Shown: positions 52,611 through 61,454 of the stretch, piece by piece | Numbering within the stretch: position 1 is the first letter of the stretch | How the letters are laid out: each line of letters begins with the position of its first letter | Assembly (NCBI GenBank): GCA_020634895.1 | Contig: JACKAV010000002.1 | Coordinates: 62,001 to 126,000, forward strand | Length of the DNA: 64,000 bases | Origin: Anaerolineales bacterium | Lineage (GTDB): Bacteria > Chloroflexota > Anaerolineae > Anaerolineales > Villigracilaceae | Reading direction: 5' to 3' | Notes under the pieces: generated by a model | Told to the model about the DNA's origin: nothing | Databases searched by the model: none | What the model saw: only the letters and a program-made list of their open reading frames with translations | Position numbers and translations under genes: made by a program

Positions 52611-52642
52611 AAAAAGACCTCGGAGATTGAAGCCTCCGAGGT
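52611..52642 (-). terminator. Terminator of the AlkZ-related gene
   Basis: A 9-bp stem (52634-52642 with 52617-52625) followed on the - strand by a T-rich run to 52611. Confidence 0.72.
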
Positions 52643-52670
52643 TGGGTAAAGTCAATAATAGACAAAATCG

Positions 52671-52753
52671 TTGTACACGGAAAAGGCGGATTTCACGGAT
52701 TTTCGAGGAAAGAAACTTGTAATGACCGTGCAGTCTGTTCGATCCGTGTACAA
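52671..52753. repeat. Candidate small inverted-repeat element
   Basis: TTGTACACGG (52671-52680) and its complement CCGTGTACAA (52744-52753) flank 63 nt. The inside contains GCGGATTTCACGGATTT, which resembles GCGGATTTCACAAATTT at 2986-3002. It may be a non-autonomous dispersed element or a terminator-like structure. Confidence 0.4.
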
Positions 52754-52761
52754 AGATTGAT

Positions 52762-53613
52762 TTAGATAACTTTTGATATTGCTATCCACTCCCCCGTGAA
52801 CTTGGGATGTGTTGTTCGAAGTAATTTTCCCGCATCCACCAATTTGCCGATACTGCGCTTCACAACTTCAGTTCCCCAGCCAAACAATTTCTGCGCATCG
52901 CGCACCTGTGCCGCGCCGACCATATCGAAATATAGTTCCAATAACTTTGCGCGCGCCTGCGATTCGGTTATTTTCCGTGCTTCTTCAGAAAGTTCAGGGA
53001 AATGATTCGTGGTGATCGAATAAATGTGCGAATACTTCCACGCGCCAGCCTGCGCCACACCGACGGGCAATATCTTGAAATCCTTCTGCAAATATTCCAA
53101 CGCCTTGTTGAATTCTGAGTCTTTTGCATTGGAAAGTTTGGCTTCCTTGCGCAGGTCAATCGTATGCATCGAACCTTTATCAAGCAAGGCTTCATAAACC
53201 TGTTTCGCCGCCTGAGTCATACGTCCCTCGCGATAGGCGATCAAATAATCTTCCTCGGGTTCGCCGTAATTTTCAGAAAGCGCATAGAAATACGGTGCAA
53301 CGTCCAACGCAATCATCGTCGCTTTGCCGCGTAATATTTTGCCGTAGTACCATATCTTTTTATCGAGCGCGTCATCCTTCCAACCCCATGTGATGTGACC
53401 CGGGTCATCGTGCTTGTCCGCGACGGGACGGTCACCCGCGACTGAAACCCACAGCGAAGGCAGGTCAACGCCTTTGATAGGCCAGAAATATGTAAAGCCG
53501 CGCTTGTTCACAAAAGACAAGGCTTGAGTTGCAGATGAAACCCTCTTTTGCGGGGGCAGGTTAAAGGTCCGCGTGCGAAGCGTTTGAAGTTTATTAAGGT
53601 TTATTCCAGTCAT
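52762..53613 (-). CDS. AlkZ-related (YcaQ-like) winged-helix protein
   Basis: A 283-residue protein resembling the AlkZ/YcaQ winged-helix DNA glycosylase family, in which tandem winged helices bind DNA. The stretches SFVNKRGFTYFWPIKGVDLPSLW and KHDDPGHITWGWKDD are noticeable family-like blocks. The catalytic QxQ/QxD motif of AlkZ was not found, so catalysis is uncertain and a DNA-binding role without glycosylase activity is possible. Upstream a TAAAAT box is 6 nt from the ATG, with no ribosome site. Confidence 0.55.
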   Translation of the reverse strand: MTGINLNKLQTLRTRTFNLPPQKRVSSATQALSFVNKRGFTYFWPIKGVDLPSLWVSVAGDRPVADKHDDPGHITWGWKDDALDKKIWYYGKILRGKATMIALDVAPYFYALSENYGEPEEDYLIAYREGRMTQAAKQVYEALLDKGSMHTIDLRKEAKLSNAKDSEFNKALEYLQKDFKILPVGVAQAGAWKYSHIYSITTNHFPELSEEARKITESQARAKLLELYFDMVGAAQVRDAQKLFGWGTEVVKRSIGKLVDAGKLLRTTHPKFTGEWIAISKVI

Positions 53614-53619
53614 GGCAGG

Positions 53620-53625
53620 ATTTTA
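53620..53625 (-). promoter_or_regulatory. -10 box of the AlkZ-related gene (leaderless)
   Basis: On the - strand TAAAAT ends 6 nt before the ATG at 53613. Confidence 0.45.
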
Positions 53626-53637
53626 GTACAAGTGAGA

Positions 53638-53643
53638 TACAAT
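53638..53643 (+). promoter_or_regulatory. -10 box of pgl (leaderless)
   Basis: TACAAT with 9 nt to the ATG at 53653. It faces the divergent -10 of the AlkZ-related gene across 12 nt. Confidence 0.5.
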
Positions 53644-53652
53644 TTACAAGTT

Positions 53653-54360
53653 ATGGTCATTAAAAAATTTAGCGATATCGAAACATTAAGTCAATTCGCC
53701 GCAGAGAAATTCGTCAAAGTTGCAAATCAAGCCATCGCCGAACGCGGAAGGTTTTTGGTCGCACTCTCCGGCGGCAGCACGCCAATGAAGTTATACGCAC
53801 AACTCGCGAACACAGAACTGGATTGGAAACTGGTACATTTTTTCTGGGGCGATGAACGCTGCGTGCCAGCGGACGACGAAGGCAATAGTTACGGACAGGC
53901 GAAAAAAGTTCTCTTCGATAAAATCGGGACAACGAACATTCACCGCGTCGAATCGGACCTTGAGCCTGCCGTGGCGGCTCAAGCATATGCCAACACCCTA
54001 AGCGGATTCGCTGACGCGCCCTTCGACTTTCCGTGCTTTGATCTCGTCCTCCTCGGCATGGGCGATGACGGGCACACAGCATCGCTGTTCCCCGGCTCCC
54101 CCGTCGAAGTGACCACGCCCACACTTGCAGTCACAGCCCATTATCAAGACCGCCCCGCCAACCGCGTGACACTCACACAGTTGGTGTTTAATCAGGCGCG
54201 TGAAGTCTGGTTCATGGTTGCAGGCAAAAGCAAGGCGGAGACGCTTAAAAACGTATTGCAAGGCGAACACAAACCTGAAACTTATCCTGCACAGCGCATT
54301 CAGCCCGTGGACGGTGAATTGGTCTGGATGATCGACGAAGCGGCGGGAAGTCTTCTCTAA
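53653..54360 (+). CDS. pgl: 6-phosphogluconolactonase
   Basis: A 235-residue lactonase of the SOL/DevB family that hydrolyses 6-phosphogluconolactone to 6-phosphogluconate. ALSGGSTPMKLY (near residue 38), WGDERCVP (near residue 68) and LLGMGDDGHTASLFPG (near residue 132) are the family motifs. The start at 53653 is the first ATG after the divergent gene; an upstream in-frame reading to 53548 would run through that gene. It is the first of the pgl-gnd-zwf order. Confidence 0.94.
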   Translation: MVIKKFSDIETLSQFAAEKFVKVANQAIAERGRFLVALSGGSTPMKLYAQLANTELDWKLVHFFWGDERCVPADDEGNSYGQAKKVLFDKIGTTNIHRVESDLEPAVAAQAYANTLSGFADAPFDFPCFDLVLLGMGDDGHTASLFPGSPVEVTTPTLAVTAHYQDRPANRVTLTQLVFNQAREVWFMVAGKSKAETLKNVLQGEHKPETYPAQRIQPVDGELVWMIDEAAGSLL

Positions 54361-54419
54361 ATCATATTGCTTGTTGTTGACAAATCCCAAAACAAGCTAC
54401 ACCAAAGGAGTTTTTAAAT

Positions 54420-55331
54420 ATGGAATTAGCACTGATCGGTCTGGGAAAAATGGGAATGAACATGGCGAAACGCCTCATCCAAAACGGACATCGCGTGGTC
54501 GGATACGCCCGCACAAAAGAGACCGTGGACAACGCAGTAAAAGACGGCATTGAAGGCGCGTATTCGCTGGAAGAAGCCGTCGGCAAATTGACCTCTTCGC
54601 CCAAAGTAGTCTGGGTAATGGTCCCTGCCGGAAAGACCACCACCGAAACGATCGAGAAGATCGCAAGTTTGCTCAATAAAGGCGACATCATCATCGATGG
54701 CGGAAACTCGAATTACAAAGACACCATCAAACACGCCGAAATGCTGGAAGCCAAAGGCGTTGACTTTGTCGACTGCGGAACCAGCGGCGGCATTTGGGGT
54801 CTCGCCGAAGGCTACAGCATGATGATCGGCGGTAAAAAAGAAGTGACCGACAAGCTGACGCCCATCTTCGAAACCCTCGCGCCAGGCAAAGACAAAGGCT
54901 GGGGGCGCGTTGGTCCGCATGGCGCGGGTCATTATGTAAAAATGGTGCATAACGGCATCGAATATGGCATGATGCAAGCGTACGCCGAGGGTTTCGGCAT
55001 CCTCAAAGGCAAAACGGAATTCGGTCTCGACCTCGCACAGGTCTCACATATCTGGCAGTACGGAAGCGTTGTCCGCTCGTGGCTGCTGGACCTTGCCGCA
55101 AATGCGCTGGACGAGGATACCGAACTGAAAGACATCAAACCCTGGGTGGCAGATTCAGGCGAAGGACGCTGGACGGTCTTTGAATCAGTTGACCTGGATG
55201 TCCCTGCCCCGGTTATCACGCTGGCACTTCAAATGCGCTTCGCCAGCCGTGACGAAGAAAATTATCCCGCCCGAATGCTGGCCGCCCTGCGGAATCAATT
55301 CGGCGGGCACGCCATCAAAAAAGCGGAGTAA
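54420..55331 (+). CDS. gnd: 6-phosphogluconate dehydrogenase (decarboxylating), short NAD-type
   Basis: A 303-residue 6PGDH that oxidises 6-phosphogluconate to ribulose 5-phosphate. The dinucleotide loop IGLGKMGMNMAKRL (residues 5-18) lacks the Arg pattern of NADP enzymes. GGNSNYKDT and GTSGGIWGL are the substrate-side motifs. The 300-residue length places it in the short YqeC-like class often NAD-dependent, unlike the 470-residue enzymes. It follows pgl after 59 nt; the ribosome site is AAAGGAG. Confidence 0.93.
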   Translation: MELALIGLGKMGMNMAKRLIQNGHRVVGYARTKETVDNAVKDGIEGAYSLEEAVGKLTSSPKVVWVMVPAGKTTTETIEKIASLLNKGDIIIDGGNSNYKDTIKHAEMLEAKGVDFVDCGTSGGIWGLAEGYSMMIGGKKEVTDKLTPIFETLAPGKDKGWGRVGPHGAGHYVKMVHNGIEYGMMQAYAEGFGILKGKTEFGLDLAQVSHIWQYGSVVRSWLLDLAANALDEDTELKDIKPWVADSGEGRWTVFESVDLDVPAPVITLALQMRFASRDEENYPARMLAALRNQFGGHAIKKAE

Positions 55332-55388
55332 GCTAATGATGGATGACGGCTAAACTGGTCCGTCGTCCATTACAAATGGTCAATTATT

Positions 55389-56870
55389 ATGAATAATCCC
55401 TCCTACAACGGACTCCTCACCACGATCATTATCTTTGGTGCATCCGGCGATCTGACTCAGCGGAAACTGATCCCCTCGTTGTTCAATCTCTTCCGAAAAC
55501 GCCGCACACCCAAGAAATTTCAGATCGTCGGCTTTGGCGGCACCGTTTTTACAGACGATCAATTCCGCGAACATCTCTATAAGGGAATGAAACAGTTCGC
55601 AGAATATGAATTCACAGACGAAGACTGGAACATCTTCGCGCCGAACCTCCATTATCACCCAGGCAAATATACAGAGACAGGCGACTTTGCAAAACTGGGT
55701 GAAGCCTTAACCAAGCTCGAAAACAACGACAACGCGAACCGTCTCTTTTATATGGCGCTTCCGCCCACACTTTTCCCCGCCATCATCGACAACCTCAACG
55801 CCACAAACCAACTCCACGAGAATGGCGGCTGGCGGCGCGTGGTGCTCGAAAAGCCGTTCGGTACCGACCTCGCCTCCGCCATTGAGTTAAACAAACAAGT
55901 CCACAAGGCGTTGAACGAAAACCAGATATACCGCATCGACCACTATCTAGGCAAGGAAACCGTCCAGAACATCCTCTTCACGCGTTTCGCAAACACCATC
56001 TTCGAACCCATTTGGAATCGAAACTATATCGACCACGTGCAGATCACCGTTGCCGAAAAAGTGGGGCTCGAACACCGCGCCGGTTTTTACGACGGCGTCG
56101 GCGTGCTGCGTGATATGTTCCAGAATCATCTTCTGCAATTGCTGACACTCGTCGCCATGGAACCGCCGGCATCCTTCAGTGCGAGTCACTTGCGCAACGA
56201 GAAAGTGAAAGTTCTCAGCGCGATCCAGCCCATGACGCCCGAGCAGGTTGCGGTTTGTTCGGTGCGGGCACAATACAAAGGCTACCGCAACGAAGAACAG
56301 GTCAAATCCAATTCCACCACGCCAACCTATGCGGCGCTCCGCCTTTTTGTCAACAACTGGCGTTGGAAAGGCGTTCCGTTCTATCTGCGCTCGGGCAAAA
56401 ACCTTGCCGAGAAAACCACACAGATCATCATCCAGTTCAAGGAACCGCCCACAACCATGTTCCCCATGCAGGCGATGAAGCCAAACATTCTGGTGCTTTC
56501 CCTGCAGCCTGATGAAGGCATTCATCTCCGCTTCGAGGCGAAAGCGCCAGACACTGTCAACGAGACCCGCTCCGTCGATATGGACTTCCACTACGACGAA
56601 GCCTTTGGCAAATCAGCCATCCCTGAGGCGTATGAACGATTACTGCTGGATGCCCTGCAAGGTGACGCTTCACTCTTCACCCGTGCGGATGAAGTGGAAA
56701 CCGCCTGGTCGCTGATCGATCCGATTCTCCAAACATGGGAAACGCATCAGACTCCCTCTTTGGCTGTTTACAGACCCGGAAGCTGGGGACCACCCGAAGG
56801 CTACGACCTGCTCGCGCGCGACGGTCGCCGCTGGCTGAACGAGGAAGCCAGCATGATGCTGGATAAGTAA
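55389..56870 (+). CDS. zwf: Glucose-6-phosphate 1-dehydrogenase
   Basis: A 493-residue enzyme for the first step of the oxidative pentose phosphate pathway. The dinucleotide motif GASGDLTQRKLIPSLFNL starts near residue 18. The substrate and active-site motif RIDHYLGKETVQN is near residue 181, with the catalytic base His later. The length is standard. It is the last of pgl-gnd-zwf, and a clear terminator follows. No strong ribosome site is visible directly before the ATG. Confidence 0.96.
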   Translation: MNNPSYNGLLTTIIIFGASGDLTQRKLIPSLFNLFRKRRTPKKFQIVGFGGTVFTDDQFREHLYKGMKQFAEYEFTDEDWNIFAPNLHYHPGKYTETGDFAKLGEALTKLENNDNANRLFYMALPPTLFPAIIDNLNATNQLHENGGWRRVVLEKPFGTDLASAIELNKQVHKALNENQIYRIDHYLGKETVQNILFTRFANTIFEPIWNRNYIDHVQITVAEKVGLEHRAGFYDGVGVLRDMFQNHLLQLLTLVAMEPPASFSASHLRNEKVKVLSAIQPMTPEQVAVCSVRAQYKGYRNEEQVKSNSTTPTYAALRLFVNNWRWKGVPFYLRSGKNLAEKTTQIIIQFKEPPTTMFPMQAMKPNILVLSLQPDEGIHLRFEAKAPDTVNETRSVDMDFHYDEAFGKSAIPEAYERLLLDALQGDASLFTRADEVETAWSLIDPILQTWETHQTPSLAVYRPGSWGPPEGYDLLARDGRRWLNEEASMMLDK

Positions 56871-56872
56871 TC

Positions 56873-56906
56873 AAAAAAGACGCTTCAAAAATGAAGCGTC
56901 TTTTTT
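56873..56906. terminator. Bidirectional terminator after zwf
   Basis: A 15-bp perfect stem (56873-56887 with 56892-56906) with A6 and T6 ends. It lies between the convergent zwf and spermidine synthase-like genes. Confidence 0.93.
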
Positions 56907-56909
56907 ATA

Positions 56910-58973
56910 TCATTTCAAGATCTGAAAGAGATTACTATAATCATCCGTCCACAGGGGCAGTCCGGTTTGATATGAACTTAGATCAAAGGCATGTGCCTGT
57001 AGATTGGGCATGTCCAACGCGGATGGATCGCGGGAAAGCAATATCCATATGGATGGAAATTCCCCGAAACCTGTATCCGTTTTATCCACGCGGAGCACGC
57101 TCAATCCAAATTCCTCCGCCAGTTTCCATAACACGGGTTGTAGATCAAGATAGCGGTTTGAAACATGAGCCGCGATAATGCCGTTCGGTAAGAGGTGCTG
57201 CAAATAAATCGAAAACGCCTCTTTGGTAATGAGATGAACAGGAATCGAGTCGCTGCTGAATACATCCAAAACCAAAACGTCAAAGTTTTGGGATTCACCC
57301 GAAGCGAGTTCATTCTCAAGCGAAATGCGCGCGTCTCCTGGAACGATCTCCCAATTCTCCTTTGAATCCCGAAGGAAGGTGAAATAGCTGTCCTCCCCCT
57401 CCGCAAGCCGAATGACGGTTTCGTTGATCTCGTAAAAGCGATAATAATCGCCCTCATCTCCATACAATGACAATGTTCCTGCGCCAAGTCCCAGCACGCC
57501 AACGTGCATTCCCTGACCGCGTTTGGGATGATTTAAAAGCAACAAACCGATGCCGCTGTCTTTTGCATAATATGTGGTGGGAAGTTCCGGCTGGTCACGG
57601 TATTGGATCCCATGAACGGTCATACCATGAACCATGGCAAGACCGTTCCCCTCGACTTCTTTGACGCGGATGACGCCGTAAAAATTCCGCTCTGCCAGGA
57701 GATAGTCGCCGCCTTGATTGAGTCCCGCCCAGAGCAGGATCACGCTCAATGGGAATGACCAAAGTACGGCACGAGTCTGAAGCGTGTACTTATCCATCCA
57801 GGCAGGGAGCAGGCGCACGACCAGAATTATCGCGGTCAGCAGCCAGCCGAGATAGAATTCCCAATATCCGTTGAAAATGAGGGGAGCCGCAAAATTGACG
57901 AAGACTCCGCCTGCGGCACCGCCCAATGAGACCAGCAAATAGAATGACGTGAGCCTTTCCGCGGGCGGGCGGAGTTGATACAACTCTCCATGACAGATCA
58001 TACATGCCGAAAACAGCAAAAGACAATATGCGCCGATTTGAAGGATGATGTTCAATTCGCCAGCGTGAAGAAAGACCCATAACACCGCAATGCTGGCAAG
58101 GCTGAATAACAAAGCGAAAACGCGCCGGTCGTACCAACGAGAATCGGAAAAAGCCAGAATGAAAGAGAGCAGATAGATCGCAAGTGGAAGAACCCATAGG
58201 AAGGGAATGACCGCCACTTCCTGCGAAATCTGGTTCGTGACTGCGAGCAAAAAGAGCGAGGCAACTCCGCTTAACGTGAGCCATAAACCGTTGAGAGAAG
58301 ATGACGATCTATCGGTGATTTGTTCAGCAGGCAATTGCGTCTGCTCGTCACGCAAGCGCAATGCAATGGCGATCGAGAGAATTGCGAACAAGCCAAACCC
58401 AAGCGACCAGCCCCAACCCTGCTGCTGAAGCTGAAGCGACGGCTCGACCAAAACCGGGTAGGCAAGCAGCCCCAAAAGCGAGCCAACGTTCGAGAGCGCG
58501 TATAAACGCGCATACGAAAAACCGGGCTGTAAACGGCTGAACCACGCCTGCATTAAGGGACCATTCGAGGCGAGAACGAAGTAAGGCAACCCCACAGAGA
58601 TGCTCAGGATCAGGAAAATACTCAGAACGGGAAAACTTACGTTCGCGGGACGCAGGTCGGTGGAAGGGGTGATCGGGGAGCGCCAGATCATTCCCAGCGC
58701 AGCAAGCAGGACCAAGGTCAATGCAAGAAGCGCGATATGAATCCAGCGTTGGCGCGATTGTTTTACCAGCCAATAAGCGTAGGCGTATCCACCCGTCAAA
58801 AGTGCCTGAAAGAAAAGCATGGCGGTGGACCAAACTGCAGGCGTCCCGCCAAACCACGGCAGAATGAATTTCCCGATCATGGGCTGGATCTGGAATAGAA
58901 GAAAAGCCGAGAGAAAGATGTTTACGGCAAATAAGAACATGGATGCCTCGCGGGAATAATTTTTGGACATCAT
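56910..58973 (-). CDS. Membrane-fused spermidine synthase-like protein
   Basis: A 687-residue fusion of an N-terminal membrane part with about 11-12 hydrophobic segments (to about residue 420) and a C-terminal spermidine synthase-type (SAM-fold) domain. GVLGLGAGTLSLYG is the SAM-like loop and YRFYEINETVIRLAE follows. FDVLVLDVFSSDSIPVHL is the post-strand-4 block. The N-terminal half resembles MFS-like transporters. Such fused proteins are common in bacteria but unproven as polyamine enzymes. The start may be 58973 or the next codon. Confidence 0.85.
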   Translation of the reverse strand: MMSKNYSREASMFLFAVNIFLSAFLLFQIQPMIGKFILPWFGGTPAVWSTAMLFFQALLTGGYAYAYWLVKQSRQRWIHIALLALTLVLLAALGMIWRSPITPSTDLRPANVSFPVLSIFLILSISVGLPYFVLASNGPLMQAWFSRLQPGFSYARLYALSNVGSLLGLLAYPVLVEPSLQLQQQGWGWSLGFGLFAILSIAIALRLRDEQTQLPAEQITDRSSSSLNGLWLTLSGVASLFLLAVTNQISQEVAVIPFLWVLPLAIYLLSFILAFSDSRWYDRRVFALLFSLASIAVLWVFLHAGELNIILQIGAYCLLLFSACMICHGELYQLRPPAERLTSFYLLVSLGGAAGGVFVNFAAPLIFNGYWEFYLGWLLTAIILVVRLLPAWMDKYTLQTRAVLWSFPLSVILLWAGLNQGGDYLLAERNFYGVIRVKEVEGNGLAMVHGMTVHGIQYRDQPELPTTYYAKDSGIGLLLLNHPKRGQGMHVGVLGLGAGTLSLYGDEGDYYRFYEINETVIRLAEGEDSYFTFLRDSKENWEIVPGDARISLENELASGESQNFDVLVLDVFSSDSIPVHLITKEAFSIYLQHLLPNGIIAAHVSNRYLDLQPVLWKLAEEFGLSVLRVDKTDTGFGEFPSIWILLSRDPSALDMPNLQAHAFDLSSYQTGLPLWTDDYSNLFQILK

Positions 58974-59149
58974 ATCACCGATTTTTATTCCGGATTTTAA
59001 TACCCTTGTCTTACATGGAAAAATGAGATTTGTCGCGCGGTATAGGTTGGACGCAAAACTTCAATCAATAATAGTTGGACTTCGCAACTACTCGAACAGA
59101 TCGTGCGTATATTGAATACCGCATATTATTAATCACAAGGAAGTTCAAC

Positions 59150-60268
59150 ATGAAGAAAAAATTTTTTTTAATCGTCATTCTCCTCAGCCTGCTGACCACC
59201 GCATGCGGCGCGCCAGCCGCTGAAGCAGAAGCCACCCCCATTCCCACCGTCCAAGCCGACGACACCATCATTGCCGAAGGAAATTTGGAGCCCATTACAT
59301 ATACAGACGTCTCTTTGAACGCCGGCGGGCTGGTCAGTGAAGTAAAAGTGGAAGAAGGCGACAGCGTTGCCGCAGGTGATGTCCTTGCCGTTGTGGAGTC
59401 AGAGAATGCCCAAACTCTCGAGGATGCCCGCGCAAAAGTCTCACATGAACTCACCGAAGCCTATCAGGAATTTCGCGATGCGCAAAGTCATCTTGATGAT
59501 TTTGATGTACCCGCCCGCTTTGACGGCATGACACCTGCTGAAGCCGTGGCGGATTCTCTTGAAAAATTAAATACCGCCCGCACAGATTTTGAACCATACA
59601 AATACCTCGATGACAAAATGGTTAACTATGTTGAGCCCAAAGTGGACACTTCCGAAATGAGCCCGGAGGAATTGGAAGTCCATTACGCGTTGATGGAAAA
59701 ACATAAATTCGACGAACGCCCTATGACCGGTGACGCCAGAATCAAGAAAAAAGCGCTGGACAATGCCTGGTCAATCTACCGAATTGCCATTCAGTGGCTG
59801 GATCTGGAAACCAAATTCCAAAACGCACAGGTACGGCTGGCAAATGCACAAGCAGACTACAACGCGCTTGAAGACAATAACTTCTCACTCGATACCGCCG
59901 GATTACGCGCCATGCTCGCCAACGCCGAATTACGAGCTCCGCACTCAGGTGTAATTACCAATCTCGACCTTAAGACAGGTGAATTTGCTTCAGCCAATAC
60001 GCCGGTCTTGACGATTGCAGACACATCAAAATGGCTCGTCAAAACCAGCGACCTGACGGAAATCGACGTGGTCAATATCAAGGAAGGTCAACCTGTCTCT
60101 GTCAAATTGGACGCGCTGCCCGGTAAAGAATTCAAAGGACACGTGCTGGGCATCAGCCAGAACTACTCAGAGAACCAGGGCGATATCGTTTATGAAGTCA
60201 CCATTTTACTGACCGAAATAGACCCGTCCATGCGTTGGGGCATGACCGCTGTCGTTACGTTCGAATAA
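59150..60268 (+). CDS. HlyD/MacA-type efflux adaptor lipoprotein
   Basis: A 372-residue membrane-fusion (adaptor) protein. The signal peptide has lipobox LTTAC (Cys19). A short biotinyl-lipoyl part (LNAGGLVSEVKVEEGDSVAAGDVLAVVES) is near residues 55-85, a coiled-coil hairpin spans about 90-250, and a second lipoyl half (LRAPHSGVITNLDLKTGE-like) follows at about 262. A beta-barrel end completes it. Start at 59150 with AAGGAAG; a longer reading to 59075 lacks support. First gene of the efflux operon. Confidence 0.88.
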   Translation: MKKKFFLIVILLSLLTTACGAPAAEAEATPIPTVQADDTIIAEGNLEPITYTDVSLNAGGLVSEVKVEEGDSVAAGDVLAVVESENAQTLEDARAKVSHELTEAYQEFRDAQSHLDDFDVPARFDGMTPAEAVADSLEKLNTARTDFEPYKYLDDKMVNYVEPKVDTSEMSPEELEVHYALMEKHKFDERPMTGDARIKKKALDNAWSIYRIAIQWLDLETKFQNAQVRLANAQADYNALEDNNFSLDTAGLRAMLANAELRAPHSGVITNLDLKTGEFASANTPVLTIADTSKWLVKTSDLTEIDVVNIKEGQPVSVKLDALPGKEFKGHVLGISQNYSENQGDIVYEVTILLTEIDPSMRWGMTAVVTFE

Positions 60269-60272
60269 TGAA

Positions 60273-60304
60273 AAGACCTAAATGCGACTTCGCCTTTAGG
60301 TCTT
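60273..60304 (+). terminator. Intercistronic hairpin before the ABC ATPase
   Basis: AAGACCTAAA (60273-60282) and TTTAGGTCTT (60295-60304) form a 10-bp stem, with a further inner GCG/CGC pairing. It lies between the adaptor stop and the ATPase start. The T-run is short, so it may act as a weak terminator or attenuator. Confidence 0.5.
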
Positions 60305-60317
60305 GAAAGAGAATCTT

Positions 60318-61454
60318 ATGGCTATTTCCTTCTTCAAACCCAAAGCGGAAACTGTGGAAAACCGCCCCATTATCGACCTGCGTAACGTGGATAAATTCTA
60401 CAAGACCGCCGTCGGCGATTACCATGCGTTGACTGACGTGGAACTGCAAATTCAAGCAGGCGAATTCGTCAGCATCATTGGCAAATCCGGCAGCGGCAAA
60501 ACAACACTATTAAACATGATCACCGGCATCGACCGCCCGTCGAACGGCGAAGTATGGGTCAATAACACCGCAGTCCACGGCTTGAATGAAAATCGCATGG
60601 CGCGCTGGCGCGGAAAAAACCTCGGCGTGGTATTTCAGTTCTTTCAGCTTCTGCCGATGATCTCAGTCATCGAGAACGTCATGCTGCCGATGGATTTTTG
60701 CCGCATGTATTCCCTGCCCGAACGGCGCAGAAGAGCCACCGAATTACTGGAACTGGTTGAGCTTGCCGACCATGCACACAAACTTCCCACTGCCCTCTCC
60801 GGCGGACAGCAGCAGCGCGTCGCCATCGCGCGTGCGCTTGCAAATGACCCGCCCATCATCATTGCTGATGAACCTACAGGGAATCTCGATTCAAAGACCG
60901 CCGAGTCAATGTTCGTGTTATTCAATGACCTTGTTGCCAAAGGCAAGACCATCATCATTGTGACTCACGACAGCGCCATGGCGAAGCGCACCCACCGCAC
61001 AGCCCTCATCGCAGACGGCGAGATCGTTAATGAGTATGTGGCAAAAGCCATGCCCACACTCAACCACACACAACTTTTGCAGGCAACCAAACTCGCCGAG
61101 CTGCTGACCTTCGAAGCTGGAGCAATGATCCTTTCAGAAGGAACGAACGCGGATACGTTCTATATTGTCACACACGGAACTGTGGAAGTCGTCCTTCCGC
61201 GCCCGAATCAATCGGACGTGGTTGCGCTTCAACTCGGACCCGGTAAAGTGTTCGGCGAAATGGAATTTTTCCATGAGAAAAAACATCGCGCGTCCATCCG
61301 CGCCTCGGAAGCGGGACCCGTTGAAGCATTAGCCATCACCTACGAAAAGCTATCAGAATTGCTGGAGCAGTCCGAGGTCACGCGTGAAGCGCTGAAAGAG
61401 ATGGCGAGTAAACACAATGGAGAGAATCTATCCTGGCGGGGAGTCTCATCATGA
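60318..61454 (+). CDS. MacB/LolD-type ABC ATPase fused to a cyclic nucleotide-binding domain
   Basis: A 378-residue ATPase. The ABC domain (about residues 15-245) has Walker A IGKSGSGKTTLL, the signature ALSGGQQQRVAIARA and Walker B IIIADEPTGNLDS, as in MacB/LolD exporters. The C-terminal 125 residues form a Crp-type cNMP-binding barrel (EAGAMILSEGTNADTFYIV, then GKVFGEMEFF and RASIRASEA), an unusual fusion that could let a ligand gate the pump. The start is the ATG at 60318; an in-frame TTG at 60303 is possible but less likely. It overlaps the permease by 4 nt. Confidence 0.9.
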   Translation: MAISFFKPKAETVENRPIIDLRNVDKFYKTAVGDYHALTDVELQIQAGEFVSIIGKSGSGKTTLLNMITGIDRPSNGEVWVNNTAVHGLNENRMARWRGKNLGVVFQFFQLLPMISVIENVMLPMDFCRMYSLPERRRRATELLELVELADHAHKLPTALSGGQQQRVAIARALANDPPIIIADEPTGNLDSKTAESMFVLFNDLVAKGKTIIIVTHDSAMAKRTHRTALIADGEIVNEYVAKAMPTLNHTQLLQATKLAELLTFEAGAMILSEGTNADTFYIVTHGTVEVVLPRPNQSDVVALQLGPGKVFGEMEFFHEKKHRASIRASEAGPVEALAITYEKLSELLEQSEVTREALKEMASKHNGENLSWRGVSS

